Below are positions 24,112 through 32,970 of a stretch of 64,000 bases of DNA, one piece after another (position 1 is the stretch's first letter; each line of letters begins with the position of its first letter). The position numbers and the translations under genes are program-made. This stretch comes from JACMLC01 sp963720235 (GTDB lineage Bacteria; Acidobacteriota; Blastocatellia; Pyrinomonadales; Pyrinomonadaceae). The notes beneath the pieces were generated by a model, which saw only the letters and a program-made list of their open reading frames with translations, made no database searches and had not been told where the DNA came from. Location of the stretch: positions 310,001 through 374,000 of the forward strand of contig OY970389.1 in the NCBI GenBank assembly GCA_963720235.1, written 5' to 3'.

Positions 24112-24648
24112 TTACAAAACTTTTTCCAGCGTCGGCGAGAGTTGGCCGATGATGTCGCCCTTTGAATCAAGCCCGCCGATGGGCGTGCCGACAATCTGTC
24201 CCTGCTTGTCCAGCACAACAAAAGCCGGTATCTGGTCCACGCCGAATTGCTTTGAGACCTGTCCGTCAACATCGCGCAGGACAGTCAGATTAAAATCATG
24301 CCGCTTGGCGAAGAGGCGCAACTGTTCGTCCGTCGCGTAATTTTTTGACTTCGGCGAATCGGAATCCGTCGCGACGAAATAGACCACGACGCCCTGCTTG
24401 GCATATTCGTTCGCAAGCTTCCTTAAACCCTCTGCCTGCGCGCGCGAGAGCGGCAGCCACGATGCGCCAAACATCAGCACGACGACCTGCCCGCGCACAT
24501 CCTCAGACGTAATCGTGCGCCCTTCAATCGAACGCAGCGAAAAGTCCTGCGCGACAATCGACTTGCCCGGCACGAGCGTGACCATCGAGAGCGCAAACAG
24601 AAGTGATAACGTCACAGCCTGGATTGACCTGCGACTTTTGAAAGCCAT
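24112..24648 (-). CDS. TlpA/thioredoxin-fold secreted protein lacking the CxxC motif
   Basis: 178 residues from the ATG at 24648, which has AAGGAG 6 nt upstream. Signal peptide or anchor (IQAVTLSLLFALSMVTLVPG), then a thioredoxin fold: FSLRSIEGRTITSEDVRGQVVVLMFGASWLPLSRAQAEGL, VVVYFVATDSDS, VSKQFGVDQIPAFVVLDKQGQIV with the cis-proline. In TlpA/AhpC-TSA proteins the segment reads WCxxC; here it is W-L-P-L-S, so both redox cysteines are gone. No other cysteine is present in the protein, so ordinary thiol chemistry is not possible; a binding or scaffold role is inferred. Its leader contains a 10-bp hairpin. Confidence 0.88.
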   Translation of the reverse strand: MAFKSRRSIQAVTLSLLFALSMVTLVPGKSIVAQDFSLRSIEGRTITSEDVRGQVVVLMFGASWLPLSRAQAEGLRKLANEYAKQGVVVYFVATDSDSPKSKNYATDEQLRLFAKRHDFNLTVLRDVDGQVSKQFGVDQIPAFVVLDKQGQIVGTPIGGLDSKGDIIGQLSPTLEKVL

Positions 24649-24706
24649 TTTCTTCTCCTTCAAACTGCACCCGCCTTTTGGCCCAACGGCTACATTGCCA
24701 TCGGAT

Positions 24707-24737
24707 GCTTGAGAAGACTAGCGGCAACTTCTCAAGC
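24707..24737 (-). promoter_or_regulatory. 5' leader hairpin of the TlpA-like gene
   Basis: Perfect 10-bp stem GCTTGAGAAG / CTTCTCAAGC with an 11-nt loop, 59 nt before the TlpA-like start. A perfect TATAAT (minus strand, 24763-24768) lies upstream, without a good -35, so the hairpin would lie in the untranslated leader. It lacks a following T-run, so it is not a clear terminator for the MocA-like gene. Confidence 0.45.
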
Positions 24738-24810
24738 AATCATTTAGATGTGTGCCAGAGGCATTATAGTTGGATAACTTTGACGAAAGAGCAGCCCGCG
24801 TGCATAGCTT

Positions 24811-25446
24811 TTACAGAGGCGGCTCGGCCTCAAAAATCTCTCTATACAAAGCCCTGTAATCATCCCACGTGTCCATATCGCGCGCAATGTACGGCGAAGC
24901 GACGGCGACGCGCGAGACCTCTTCCCTGTGCGCCTCAAAGAACCCGCGCAGGCCGCGTTGCGAGTCGAGCTTTAATAACTCTCCACGATATTTGAGATCA
25001 ATAAACACCGGATGCCCGCCGCGCCCTTCATGCGTCGGGACAACTAGCGAAGCTCCGGCACTTTGTCTTTCATCAATCAAACGACGAATAGCTTCAGACG
25101 GAATGGCCGGTTGATCTACCAGAGCAATCAAGACAGCTTCCGCTTCATCAGGAACTTTCTCGACGCCGCGCGCGATAGAGATGCTCATCTCGCTTCCGGC
25201 TTCCGAGTTTTCAGCAAAGATGACCGGAAGATTTGAGAGACTTGCGCGCACTTCTTCTGCGCGATGGCCCACAACCACAACGACCGGCTCTGCGCCTGCT
25301 TCGAGCAGATGATGTACGCAGGCTTCAATCACAGTTCGCTCGCCAAAGGGAAGCAGGGGCTTGAACGCGCCCATGCGCCTCGAACGCCCGGCGGCTAAAA
25401 GAATGGCGGCAATGCTCTTCAAATCAATAAAAACAATTTCCCGCAA
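24811..25446 (-). CDS. MocA/MobA-like nucleotidyltransferase for molybdenum cofactor
   Basis: 211 residues. NTP-transferase signature AILLAAGRSRRMGAFKPLLPFG, then ACVHHLLEAGAEPVVVVVGH, VLIALVDQPAIP and VVPTHEGRGGHPVFI, all typical of MocA-type CTP:molybdopterin cytidylyltransferases and relatives. Being the next gene after three molybdenum hydroxylase subunits, it probably makes the dinucleotide cofactor form for that enzyme. Oddity: no ATG precedes the conserved domain; the start is TTG at 25446 inside GCAAAG hairpin A4, or TTG at 25422. The repeat therefore seems to have replaced or supplied the 5' end. Confidence 0.9.
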   Translation of the reverse strand: MREIVFIDLKSIAAILLAAGRSRRMGAFKPLLPFGERTVIEACVHHLLEAGAEPVVVVVGHRAEEVRASLSNLPVIFAENSEAGSEMSISIARGVEKVPDEAEAVLIALVDQPAIPSEAIRRLIDERQSAGASLVVPTHEGRGGHPVFIDLKYRGELLKLDSQRGLRGFFEAHREEVSRVAVASPYIARDMDTWDDYRALYREIFEAEPPL

Positions 25447-25538
25447 AGGCGCAAAGACGCAAAGAAAAGCACGCTAAGAGCGAGTAGTATTCAATTCTTT
25501 GCGGTCTTTCTTTGCATCTTTGCGCCTTTGCGCGAAAC
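25436..25538. repeat. GCAAAG-word inverted repeat, copy A4, overlapping a gene start
   Basis: Left end ATTTCCCGCAAAGGCGCAAA, right end TTTGCGCCTTTGCGCGAAAC, loop unrelated to A2/A5/A7. It occupies the gap between the FAD subunit gene and the MocA-like gene, within an operon, and supplies the probable TTG start of the latter. Confidence 0.87.
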
Positions 25539-25544
25539 CTCTTT

Positions 25545-26534
25545 TTAGTTTGCTTGCTTCAACTCTTCGAGCGCGCGCAGCACATACGGGCGCGCCATCT
25601 GCTTGCGCCAGTTCATGACAAAATCCGTATTGTCGAGCGGTCGCGCCTTCATATAACAAGCCTCAGCCGCTGCCTTCATGCGCTCTTCGTCGAGCGGCCC
25701 GCCAATCAAAGCAGCCTGCGCTTCCACAACCTCTATCGGAGCCGGAGCGATGCCGCCCAAAATAAGCTTTGCATCTCTGACCGTCCCGTCATCACTCATA
25801 TCAAGCCGCGCCGCGACGCCAAGCACAGGGAAGTCGAACGCGCCGCGCCGCCTGAGTTTCTTATAAGTTGCTCTCCAACCATTCAGAGGCGGCAGATGTA
25901 TGTCCGCCAAAAGCTCATCCGGCCTCTTGTGCAGATAGTCTATGCCGTCATTGTTATAAAGCCCCGCGGCATCCACCATACGCTCGCCCAAAGTCGAGAC
26001 GAGCCGCACGCGCGCTCCAATCGCTACCATCAAAGGCACTAGGTCGCTTGATTGCACGGCCCAGCACTTTGAACTGCCCGGCGCAACCCAGCAAATCTCG
26101 CCGTCCTTCTTCAAGCAAAAGTTGATGCCTTTGCGCCATTCATAATTCTGGTCGTAATAGTTGCAGCGCGTATCCAAGAGCAGATTGCCGCCAATCGTTC
26201 CCATGTTGCGCAACGTCGGTGTGGAGATGACCGCCGCCGCACGCGCCACCATCGGGTAATCACGATTAATGACAGGGTGCTCGCAAATATCCGTCAACGA
26301 AACGGACGCGCCGATTCGCAGACCGCTCTTGCCGTCGCCAGTGATTTGGTTCAACTCTTTGAGCCGCGTCACGGAGATGACAGTCTTCGGCGTCTGCTGC
26401 CGCCGCTTCATGTTTGGATAGAGGTCTGTTCCGCCCGCGACAAACTGCCCCGCAGGCCCTGCCTCGCCCATCATCTTCACCGCCTCCGAAATCTCTTTCG
26501 GCACGTAGTAAAGGAATTTAGGAAGTCTCATCAT
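25545..26534 (-). CDS. Molybdenum hydroxylase FAD subunit with extra 4Fe-4S cluster (HcrB-like)
   Basis: 329 residues. FAD-binding PCMH-type fold: FVAGGTDLYPNMK, TLRNMGTIGGNLLLDTRC and a C-terminal CO-dehydrogenase flavoprotein domain (VLGVAARLDMSDDG). Four cysteines at 124, 140, 148 and 157 have spacings of 16, 8 and 9 residues. This matches the insertion that binds an additional 4Fe-4S cluster in 4-hydroxybenzoyl-CoA reductase subunit beta (Cys122/138/146/155 in Thauera, from memory). Most xanthine dehydrogenase FAD subunits lack it. The enzyme may therefore be a reductase rather than an oxidase. The substrate is not determined. Middle gene of a minus-strand operon. ATG at 26534 or the adjoining 26531. 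Confidence 0.93.
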   Translation of the reverse strand: MMRLPKFLYYVPKEISEAVKMMGEAGPAGQFVAGGTDLYPNMKRRQQTPKTVISVTRLKELNQITGDGKSGLRIGASVSLTDICEHPVINRDYPMVARAAAVISTPTLRNMGTIGGNLLLDTRCNYYDQNYEWRKGINFCLKKDGEICWVAPGSSKCWAVQSSDLVPLMVAIGARVRLVSTLGERMVDAAGLYNNDGIDYLHKRPDELLADIHLPPLNGWRATYKKLRRRGAFDFPVLGVAARLDMSDDGTVRDAKLILGGIAPAPIEVVEAQAALIGGPLDEERMKAAAEACYMKARPLDNTDFVMNWRKQMARPYVLRALEELKQAN

Positions 26535-26589
26535 AACGGTTTAATCAATTATTATTCAGCGTTGCCTGCTCATTAGCTGTTGTTAATTA

Positions 26590-29028
26590 TTAGGAATGAA
26601 TTGCCACGCGCGGCATCTCGCGCCCGTCGCCGCCTTCGGCTGGTGTCTGGACTTTGAGAGGCTCAGGCCATTCGATGCCTGGGACATCTTTTGGACCAAA
26701 GCGGCCTTCCTTGCCTTTGGCTTTGTCGCGCAGTGCGGTCAGGACTTTTTCAGGTGTAATCGGCACTTCGTCTATGCGCACGCCGACGGCGTCAAAGACA
26801 GCATTGGCAACAGCGGGCATGACAGGCAGGAGCGGCCCCTGTCCCACTTCTTTCGCGCCGAACGGGCCGTTCGGGTCTGCGTCTTCAACCAAGTAAGTGA
26901 TGACATCACACATCTCAAGCGTCGTCGGGCTCTTGTATTCGAGGAGCGAAGGGAACTTGTGCACGGCGTTGCGGTTGGCGCGATATGTCATCTCTTCCAT
27001 CAAGGCTTCGCCGAGCCCCATATAGACGCCGCCCTCGACCTGGCCCATGACGAGCATCGGATTGATGCTCTGCCCAATGTCGTGTCCAATCCAGATTTTA
27101 GGGACAGTCACGATGCCTGTCTCTGCATCAACTTCGACTTCTGCGACGGCTGCGGAGTAGCTGTAAGCCGGAGAAGGGCCGACGCCTGCGCCCTTGAATT
27201 TACCGGGCGAGCGCGGCGGCGTGTAAGAGCCGACCGTGCCGATGGTGCCAAACTTGGTTTCGGCGAGCACGACTGCTTCCGCAAACGTCACTCCCGTCTC
27301 AGGGTTCTCGACATCAAAGACGCGGCGGTCTGCGAACGAGAGATTTTCAATCGGCACAGAGAGTTTTTCTGCGACAGCCATCGTCAAAAGCTCTCGTGCG
27401 CGCTCTGCCGCTTGAAGCGCGGCGTTGCCAGTCATCAAGGTGACGCGGCTCGAATAGCTGCCGAGGTCAACGGGCGTCAGGTCTGTGTCGGCAGTCACAA
27501 CACGTATATCAAACGGGTCTATGCCTAAGACTTCGGCGACGATGTATGCGAGGATGGAATCAGAGCCTTGCCCAATGTCGGTCGAACCGCACTGGACGCA
27601 GACGCCGCCCTGTCGGTCAAGGCGAAGCTGCACGCCTGAGTGCGGCATGTTGTTCCAGTAAATCGGCAGGCCCGCGCCGCAGATGTAAGAGCTACACGCG
27701 ATGCCGAGGCCGCGACCGTAGGGAAGCTTTTTATACTTGTTCTTCCAATCAGAGCCTTCGACCACTTTGTCTATGCACTTGCCCAAACCCATCGAGCCGA
27801 TGCGCAGATAGTTAGCTGTCACAGTGTTCGGCGCGACGAGATGTTGTTTGCGTATCTCCGCAGGGTCAAGGCCAAGCTCGTCTGCAATCTTGTCGAGTTG
27901 AATTTCCAGACCGAAGCGCGGCTGCGGCGTGCCATGCCCGCGTTTTGGCCCACACGGCGGCTTATTGGTAAAGCAGCGCACGCCGCGAAATCTGTAACGC
28001 GGAATTTCATACGTGACTGTTTGCAGCGCGCCCGTATAAAAAGTTGAAGCCACGCCGTAGGAGCCGTATGCGCCGCCGTCGAGGAAAGATTGAAAATCCA
28101 TCGCCGTGATGGAGCCGTCTTTTCTGACTCCGGTTTTGACTTTCATCAAGACCGGATGTCGCCCGCGATGACAATAAAAAACTTCCTCGCGCGTCAGGGT
28201 CACTTTCACAGGGCGGCCCGTTATCATAGAGAGCTTGCTGACAGCGATTTCATGATTGAAGGGGTCTGATTTGCCACCGAAGCCGCCGCCGTTCGGTGTG
28301 GCGATGACGCGCACGTGACTCGCCGGAAGCTCTAAAGTTTTGGCGAGCGCGCGATGAACGTAATGCGGCGTCTGCGTAGAACTCCACAAAGTCAGTTTGT
28401 CATCTGCATCAAAGTGCGCGACTGCCGCGTGCTGCTCCATAGGCAGGTGCGTGTTGCCTTCGTAAAAGAAAACGTCTTCCCTGATGAGGTCTGCTTCGGC
28501 GAATCCTTCGTCTAGGTCGCCGAATTCGAGATGGACTTTTTTGTGCACATTGCCGCCGTCGCCGTATTCGTGTATGCGCGGCTCTTCAATCATCACGGCC
28601 TCTTCGATGCTCGTGATGGTTTGCAGCTTCTCATACTCGACCTCTATCAGATTCATAGCGTCAAACGCTGTGTCTTCATCAATCGCCGCGACGGCTGCGA
28701 CGGGGTCGCCGATAAAACGCACCTTGTCTATGCAGAGCGCGTGCTCGTCCTGCGAGACCGGAAGGATGCCGTAAGGGATTGGCAAATCTTTGCCAGTGAT
28801 GACGGCATAGACGCCCGGCAGTTCCAGAGCTTTAGAGATATTTATATTTTTGATAACCGCGTGCGGCTCATGCGAGCGCAGGAGTTTGCAGAAGAGCATG
28901 CGCGGCAACACTATGTCGTCCGCAAACTTCGTCTGCCCGGTGCATTTGGCACGCGCGTCAACTTTGCGAAAAGGCTTGCCGACGACTTTCAGTGGCCCAC
29001 CGTTTTTATCTTTTCCGTTTTTGCTCAT
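26590..29028 (-). CDS. Molybdenum hydroxylase large subunit (xanthine dehydrogenase/HcrA family)
   Basis: 812 residues. Two Mo-binding domains of the xanthine oxidase family: N-terminal hammerhead domain (GKPFRKVDARAKCTGQTKFA), NGGGFGGKSDPF, CGSTDIGQGSDS, and the C-terminal GPFGAKEVGQGPLLP with the catalytic glutamate next to molybdenum. It binds the molybdopterin dinucleotide cofactor and carries the active site; electrons pass to or from the two other subunits. Gene order is 2Fe-2S, Mo, FAD. The gap to the upstream 2Fe-2S gene is 8 nt. A C-terminal extension after the active-site region (KGKEGRFGPKDVPGIEWPEP) is longer than in typical members. Confidence 0.95.
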   Translation of the reverse strand: MSKNGKDKNGGPLKVVGKPFRKVDARAKCTGQTKFADDIVLPRMLFCKLLRSHEPHAVIKNINISKALELPGVYAVITGKDLPIPYGILPVSQDEHALCIDKVRFIGDPVAAVAAIDEDTAFDAMNLIEVEYEKLQTITSIEEAVMIEEPRIHEYGDGGNVHKKVHLEFGDLDEGFAEADLIREDVFFYEGNTHLPMEQHAAVAHFDADDKLTLWSSTQTPHYVHRALAKTLELPASHVRVIATPNGGGFGGKSDPFNHEIAVSKLSMITGRPVKVTLTREEVFYCHRGRHPVLMKVKTGVRKDGSITAMDFQSFLDGGAYGSYGVASTFYTGALQTVTYEIPRYRFRGVRCFTNKPPCGPKRGHGTPQPRFGLEIQLDKIADELGLDPAEIRKQHLVAPNTVTANYLRIGSMGLGKCIDKVVEGSDWKNKYKKLPYGRGLGIACSSYICGAGLPIYWNNMPHSGVQLRLDRQGGVCVQCGSTDIGQGSDSILAYIVAEVLGIDPFDIRVVTADTDLTPVDLGSYSSRVTLMTGNAALQAAERARELLTMAVAEKLSVPIENLSFADRRVFDVENPETGVTFAEAVVLAETKFGTIGTVGSYTPPRSPGKFKGAGVGPSPAYSYSAAVAEVEVDAETGIVTVPKIWIGHDIGQSINPMLVMGQVEGGVYMGLGEALMEEMTYRANRNAVHKFPSLLEYKSPTTLEMCDVITYLVEDADPNGPFGAKEVGQGPLLPVMPAVANAVFDAVGVRIDEVPITPEKVLTALRDKAKGKEGRFGPKDVPGIEWPEPLKVQTPAEGGDGREMPRVAIHS

Positions 29029-29036
29029 GTCTTAAT

Positions 29037-29567
29037 TTACTCGTAACCGTAAACACTCTCTTTCGGCATCTCTGCCTCTTCGCCGCGCATGCGTGCGGCG
29101 GCCAACTCGACGGCCTCATAAATTTTGATGTAGCCGGTGCAGCGACAGAGATTTCCTGACAGAGCCTCTTTAATCTCTTCGCGTGTCGGCTCAGGATTTT
29201 TTTCCAAAAGCTCTTCGGCCACGAGGAGAAATCCGGGCGTGCAATAACCGCACTGCGCCGCGCCCGTGTCCGCAAAGGTTTCCTGCAAAGGATGCAGCCG
29301 CCCGCCTTCGGCCATGCCTTCAACCGTACGCACCGCGCGGCCTTCCACATCTAGTCCGAGCACCAGGCAAGACAGGACAGAGCGACCATCAATCAGCACA
29401 GCGCATGTGCCGCACTCGCCCAACTCGCAGCCGTGCTTCGTCCCCATCAGATTGAGGTCTTCCCTTAAAACTTCGAGCAATGTTTTATGAGGCGCAAAGG
29501 CAACCTCCGCCTGCTCGCCATTGAGGATAAACTCAATATGAGCCTTCTGTTTAGTTGTGTGATGCAT
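29037..29567 (-). CDS. Molybdenum hydroxylase 2Fe-2S subunit
   Basis: 176 residues with both iron-sulfur centres of the family. N-terminal plant-type cluster: GCELGECGTCAVLIDG with the fourth Cys in VLSC. C-terminal all-helical cluster: AQCGYCTPGF and GNLCRCTGY. It mediates electron transfer between the Mo and FAD subunits. First gene of the operon (29567 to about 24811). A weakly extended C-terminus follows the second cluster (MPKESVYGYE). Confidence 0.96.
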   Translation of the reverse strand: MHHTTKQKAHIEFILNGEQAEVAFAPHKTLLEVLREDLNLMGTKHGCELGECGTCAVLIDGRSVLSCLVLGLDVEGRAVRTVEGMAEGGRLHPLQETFADTGAAQCGYCTPGFLLVAEELLEKNPEPTREEIKEALSGNLCRCTGYIKIYEAVELAAARMRGEEAEMPKESVYGYE

Positions 29568-29664
29568 TAGTCAAACAAGAATGTACAGTCTCTGATATTG
29601 AAATCACATTATTTTAGCTGTGGAGGATGAAGAACAGCAAACCGCCGTATGTCTTCAAAAGATA

Positions 29665-29690
29665 AAAGGCATGCTCAACAGCATGCCTTT
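29665..29690 (-). terminator. Intrinsic terminator after the phospho-signalling operon
   Basis: Perfect 11-bp stem AAAGGCATGCT / AGCATGCCTTT with a CAAC loop, followed on the minus strand by TTTTATCTTTT. It lies 3' of the PEGA/TPR gene. The GGCATGCT/AGCATGCC core recurs in the loops of the ATCCTTC elements B3 and B4. Confidence 0.75.
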
Positions 29691-29750
29691 CGAGCGGTTG
29701 TGTTTGGTAGGCTCAGCGTGACTGTGCAAAAAATCGCTGCTTCCAAAAGC

Positions 29751-30980
29751 TCAGCGCGCTTGTGTGACCCGCTGTAGCAACTGGTAGAACGCTTCCACCA
29801 TAGGCATGCAGTTGTCGCAATAGATAGTGACGGGAGAGCTTGCATTGCCGGGGTCAAGGTCTCGCAATCTGGCCTGCGGCGGATGAAAGTTGTAATCTTT
29901 GCCCCCGTCCTTCTTCTTATTCGGGTCGCCGACCTTGACCTGTAATCTTCCGCCCCTGTTAGTCTCCACCAAAATTCGATAAATCTTATTGAAGGGAACG
30001 CTAAAGACTGGCGCTCCGCCGCCTGTGCGAAACTCGAAGAGGTCTTTGCCGATGACAAGCAGACCCGGAGTCAGTCCGTCTATTTGTCCGAGAATCCCTG
30101 ACTTGGTATGACGCTGAGCCGGAAGGAGGACTTTCTCGCCAAGCGTGATGGCTTTGGCCCAGTAGTTCACACCGCCGGAAAAATCTCCGGTGGCGAAAGT
30201 GCTGTAACCCATTAACAGATTCGCTCTCGGATGCTCCGGTTGGACAGAGAGGACAGCGCGGAACGTATTGCTCGCTTCGCTAAAGTTACTTTGATTAAAG
30301 CTTGCTTCGCCCTGTTTGAACATCTCGTCAACGGGCAAAGGCTCAGGCGTAATCGTGTGTGTTTCAAGCTTGCCGGAGACGATTGTAATCTCGCGCGTCG
30401 CCGTCCTGTAGCCGGGCTTTGAGACGGCTATGCGATAGGGGCCGGGCGTGAGAGGTATCTCTGCGCCATCTGGATATGCAATCCCGTTGACTTCAATGCT
30501 GGCCCCGGCCACAGTCGAGCTGACGCGAAGTTTGCCCGGCATTGGACTGAGCGTGAAGTTGGCTGTCTGTTTGCCCGCCACCACTTCGACCATCCGATTC
30601 TCTTCCTGAAAATTGGGCTTGCGAACAGTCACAGTGTAAGTTCCCGGTTTGAGTCTCGGTATTTTCAAAGAGCCGCTGGCGTTCGTGCTGCCTTTCGGTT
30701 GATTGTCAATTAAGACTGTGCTGCCCGGCTGGTTTGTGGACACGGTTAATTCTGCCGAGCTTGAGTTGGAGCCGGAGCCGCCGGATTTAGGGCGCGGAGT
30801 GGTGGCGGGAGTAGATGCTTTAATTCTGCCGCCACCCTTTTTAGCAGGGGCTGAAGGGGCGGCTCCCGGTGTTTTCTTGACTCGCCCGGCATCATCATCT
30901 TGCACTGCACTTACGCGAAAAGCGTTTGCCAAGAGAATGATTAGCGAGATTAATAGTAAGCCTGCTGATAGTTTCTTCAC
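29751..30980 (-). CDS. Secreted PEGA-domain and TPR-like protein
   Basis: 409 residues. Signal peptide (MKKLSAGLLLISLIILLANAF...), a low-complexity Lys/Pro/Ala/Gly/Ser stretch, then two PEGA domains: SAELTVSTNQPGSTVLIDNQ to VVAGKQTANFTLS, and KLRVSSTVAGASIEVNGI to VSGKLETHTI. A TPR-like pair follows (FNQSNFSEASNTFRAVLSVQ, NLLMGYSTFATGDFSGGV). The C-terminal ~130 residues are a mixed alpha/beta region with an isolated CDNC, not recognised. PEGA domains are common at envelope-facing ends of kinase-associated proteins; the neighbouring kinase at 33942 also ends with one. Last gene of the signalling operon. Confidence 0.87.
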   Translation of the reverse strand: MKKLSAGLLLISLIILLANAFRVSAVQDDDAGRVKKTPGAAPSAPAKKGGGRIKASTPATTPRPKSGGSGSNSSSAELTVSTNQPGSTVLIDNQPKGSTNASGSLKIPRLKPGTYTVTVRKPNFQEENRMVEVVAGKQTANFTLSPMPGKLRVSSTVAGASIEVNGIAYPDGAEIPLTPGPYRIAVSKPGYRTATREITIVSGKLETHTITPEPLPVDEMFKQGEASFNQSNFSEASNTFRAVLSVQPEHPRANLLMGYSTFATGDFSGGVNYWAKAITLGEKVLLPAQRHTKSGILGQIDGLTPGLLVIGKDLFEFRTGGGAPVFSVPFNKIYRILVETNRGGRLQVKVGDPNKKKDGGKDYNFHPPQARLRDLDPGNASSPVTIYCDNCMPMVEAFYQLLQRVTQAR

Positions 30981-31065
30981 ATTCCACCTCCTGCTCTATG
31001 ACATCCAGGGAAGTATGAAAGATGCGTAGCTCTGTGAGACTCCAAATACTGCTCTTCACCAAAAG

Positions 31066-32970
31066 TTAAGGCGCGGCATCTTTAACGCAACGAAAGCCTG
31101 TATTTTGATAATCTTTACCGCCGGTTGCCTCCAGCCCTCCTCTGTATGTGTTGGTGGCCGCTTTATTGGGGAGGCTTTTCCATGAACCCCCGCGAATAAC
31201 TTTTCCTTTGCCTGCCAGCAAATCTGGAAACTCTCCGCCCGGATAGGGTTTCCAGTTGCTCGCCGTCCACTCAAAAGCATTGCCGACCATATCAAATGCG
31301 CCGAAGGGCGATGCCCCTTGATAAGTGCCGACATCTTTCATGCCGTTGTTAATGCTGTTTGCATTTGCGGCATCCGCTTTCCATTCATTGCCCCAGGGGT
31401 AGCGCAGTCCTTCTTTACCGCGCGCGGCAAACTCCCATTCCGCTTCGGTCGGGAGACGTTTGCCGCGCCACTGCGCGTAGTCGTTGGCGTTGTCCCATGT
31501 CACGCCTGTGACGGGCTGTCGCCCTGTGCCTTCAGGGTAAGTGTCATTGGCCCAGCCCTGCGGCGGCGCGCATTTTTTTTCGTCAACGCATTTTTTGTAT
31601 TCCTCGCGCGTCACTTCGTAGATGTCTATGAAGAAAGGTTTGACCGCAACCCTGTGAGAGGGGCTCTCGTATTCGTCGCCGCCTTCGCTCTGGTCTCGTC
31701 CCATCATAAACTCGCCGCCGGTCACATAGACCATCCCTTGCGGCGGCGGCGGAGGAGTGTTGACAGCAGGCTTGGGCGTCTCCGTCATCTGCTTGGCCTG
31801 CCGCTCAGCCTCTGCATTCCGGTTAGCGGCCTCAGCAGTCTCCGCTCCGCTTCCCTTAAAAGCTCTGAAGAGCAACCATGCGCTCATCGCCCCGGCGAAG
31901 AGAAGGGCCAGAAGCACGCCCGCCGCCATCGGGAGAAACATTTTGTGCGCCCTCAAATCCTGCCAGCGATTTGTTTTGGCGGACAAAACTTTCGGGGCCG
32001 CTTCCGTCTCAGTCATGCTGGCGATGCGCGTCGGCGGCGGCGGAGTCTTGACAGCGAGGTCTTTGGAAATCGGCGTCGTGTCATAAGAAGCGCGCGGAGC
32101 GAGGGGCGATGTGTTCCAGGAGTAATCCGGGACAGTATCGCTGCTTGAGGCAGCCGCGCTGTTCATGCTGTCAACTATTGCTTCGCGGAAGGCTGCCGCG
32201 GTTTGAAAACGCTTCTCAGGGTCTTTGGCCGTCGCGCACATGATGGCCCACTCGACATCCTCTGGAATATGCGGCGCGAACTCACGCGGCGGCGTGGGCA
32301 TCTGCTCGACCTGCGCCTTCATCAACTCGAACTCGCTGTCACTGGCAAACGGCACGCGCCCCGTCAACAGTTCATAGAGCAGCATCCCCAGCGAATAGAT
32401 GTCCGAGCGCGCGTCCGTCTCCTGCCCGCGAATCTGTTCCGGCGACATGTATTCCACAGTCCCTATCAGATGGCCTGTGCGCGTCATGCGCGAGCTGCCG
32501 AGCACGCGTGCGATGCCAAAGTCCAGGACTTTGAGCGGGCCTTCGTCTGTCAGCATCATATTGGCGGGCTTGATGTCGCGGTGAATGATGCCAAAGCGAT
32601 GCGCGTGGTCTATGCCTTCAAGCACCTGACAGAAGAGCGGCACGGCCATCTCACAAGACATCGCGCCGTGCAACTCAAGGAGCTGGTCGAGCGGCTTGCC
32701 GCGCACAAACTCCATGACCATAAAAAAGTGATTGCCCTGACGGAAGAAGCTGTAGAGGGTTGCGATGTTCGGGTGATTGAGCTTGGCGAGCGTGACCGCC
32801 TCTTTGCGAAATCTCTCGGCGACTTGCGGCTGGCTGCTCAGCTCTGGCCTCAGAGCCTTGATGGCGACCTCGCGCTCAAGCATCAGGTCTATCCCTTTAT
32901 AGACCGTACCCATTCCGCCTTCGCCGATCTTCTCGACCACTTTGTAATTGCCCACTACGGTTCCAATCAT
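31066..32970 (-). CDS. Membrane Ser/Thr protein kinase with extracellular SUMF1/FGE-like domain
   Basis: 634 residues. Kinase domain 8-270: GEGGMGTVY loop, Lys38 in VAIK, HRDIKPANMM with catalytic Asp132, DFG at 150. A low-complexity linker, one TM segment about 344-370, and a C-terminal FGE-sulfatase-like domain from about 413 (GMVYVTGGEFMMGRDQSEGGDEYESPSHRV, PTEAEWEFAARGK, VIRGGSWKSLPN, GFRCVKD). The active-site cysteine pair of true formylglycine-generating enzymes is absent in the RGGSW...YRGG segment, so a ligand-sensing C-type-lectin-like role is more likely. The start overlaps the PP2C stop by 4 nt. Confidence 0.95.
   Translation of the reverse strand: MIGTVVGNYKVVEKIGEGGMGTVYKGIDLMLEREVAIKALRPELSSQPQVAERFRKEAVTLAKLNHPNIATLYSFFRQGNHFFMVMEFVRGKPLDQLLELHGAMSCEMAVPLFCQVLEGIDHAHRFGIIHRDIKPANMMLTDEGPLKVLDFGIARVLGSSRMTRTGHLIGTVEYMSPEQIRGQETDARSDIYSLGMLLYELLTGRVPFASDSEFELMKAQVEQMPTPPREFAPHIPEDVEWAIMCATAKDPEKRFQTAAAFREAIVDSMNSAAASSSDTVPDYSWNTSPLAPRASYDTTPISKDLAVKTPPPPTRIASMTETEAAPKVLSAKTNRWQDLRAHKMFLPMAAGVLLALLFAGAMSAWLLFRAFKGSGAETAEAANRNAEAERQAKQMTETPKPAVNTPPPPPQGMVYVTGGEFMMGRDQSEGGDEYESPSHRVAVKPFFIDIYEVTREEYKKCVDEKKCAPPQGWANDTYPEGTGRQPVTGVTWDNANDYAQWRGKRLPTEAEWEFAARGKEGLRYPWGNEWKADAANANSINNGMKDVGTYQGASPFGAFDMVGNAFEWTASNWKPYPGGEFPDLLAGKGKVIRGGSWKSLPNKAATNTYRGGLEATGGKDYQNTGFRCVKDAAP

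Noticed and set aside
25545..29567. Aerobic CO dehydrogenase (CoxMSL)
   Set aside because: The CO dehydrogenase active-site loop with its cysteine was not found in the Mo subunit, and the FAD subunit carries a 4Fe-4S insertion that CoxM lacks.
31066..31800. True formylglycine-generating activity in the kinase's C-terminal domain
   Set aside because: The cysteine pair needed for the reaction is missing from the RGGSW region, and no sulfatase gene is nearby.
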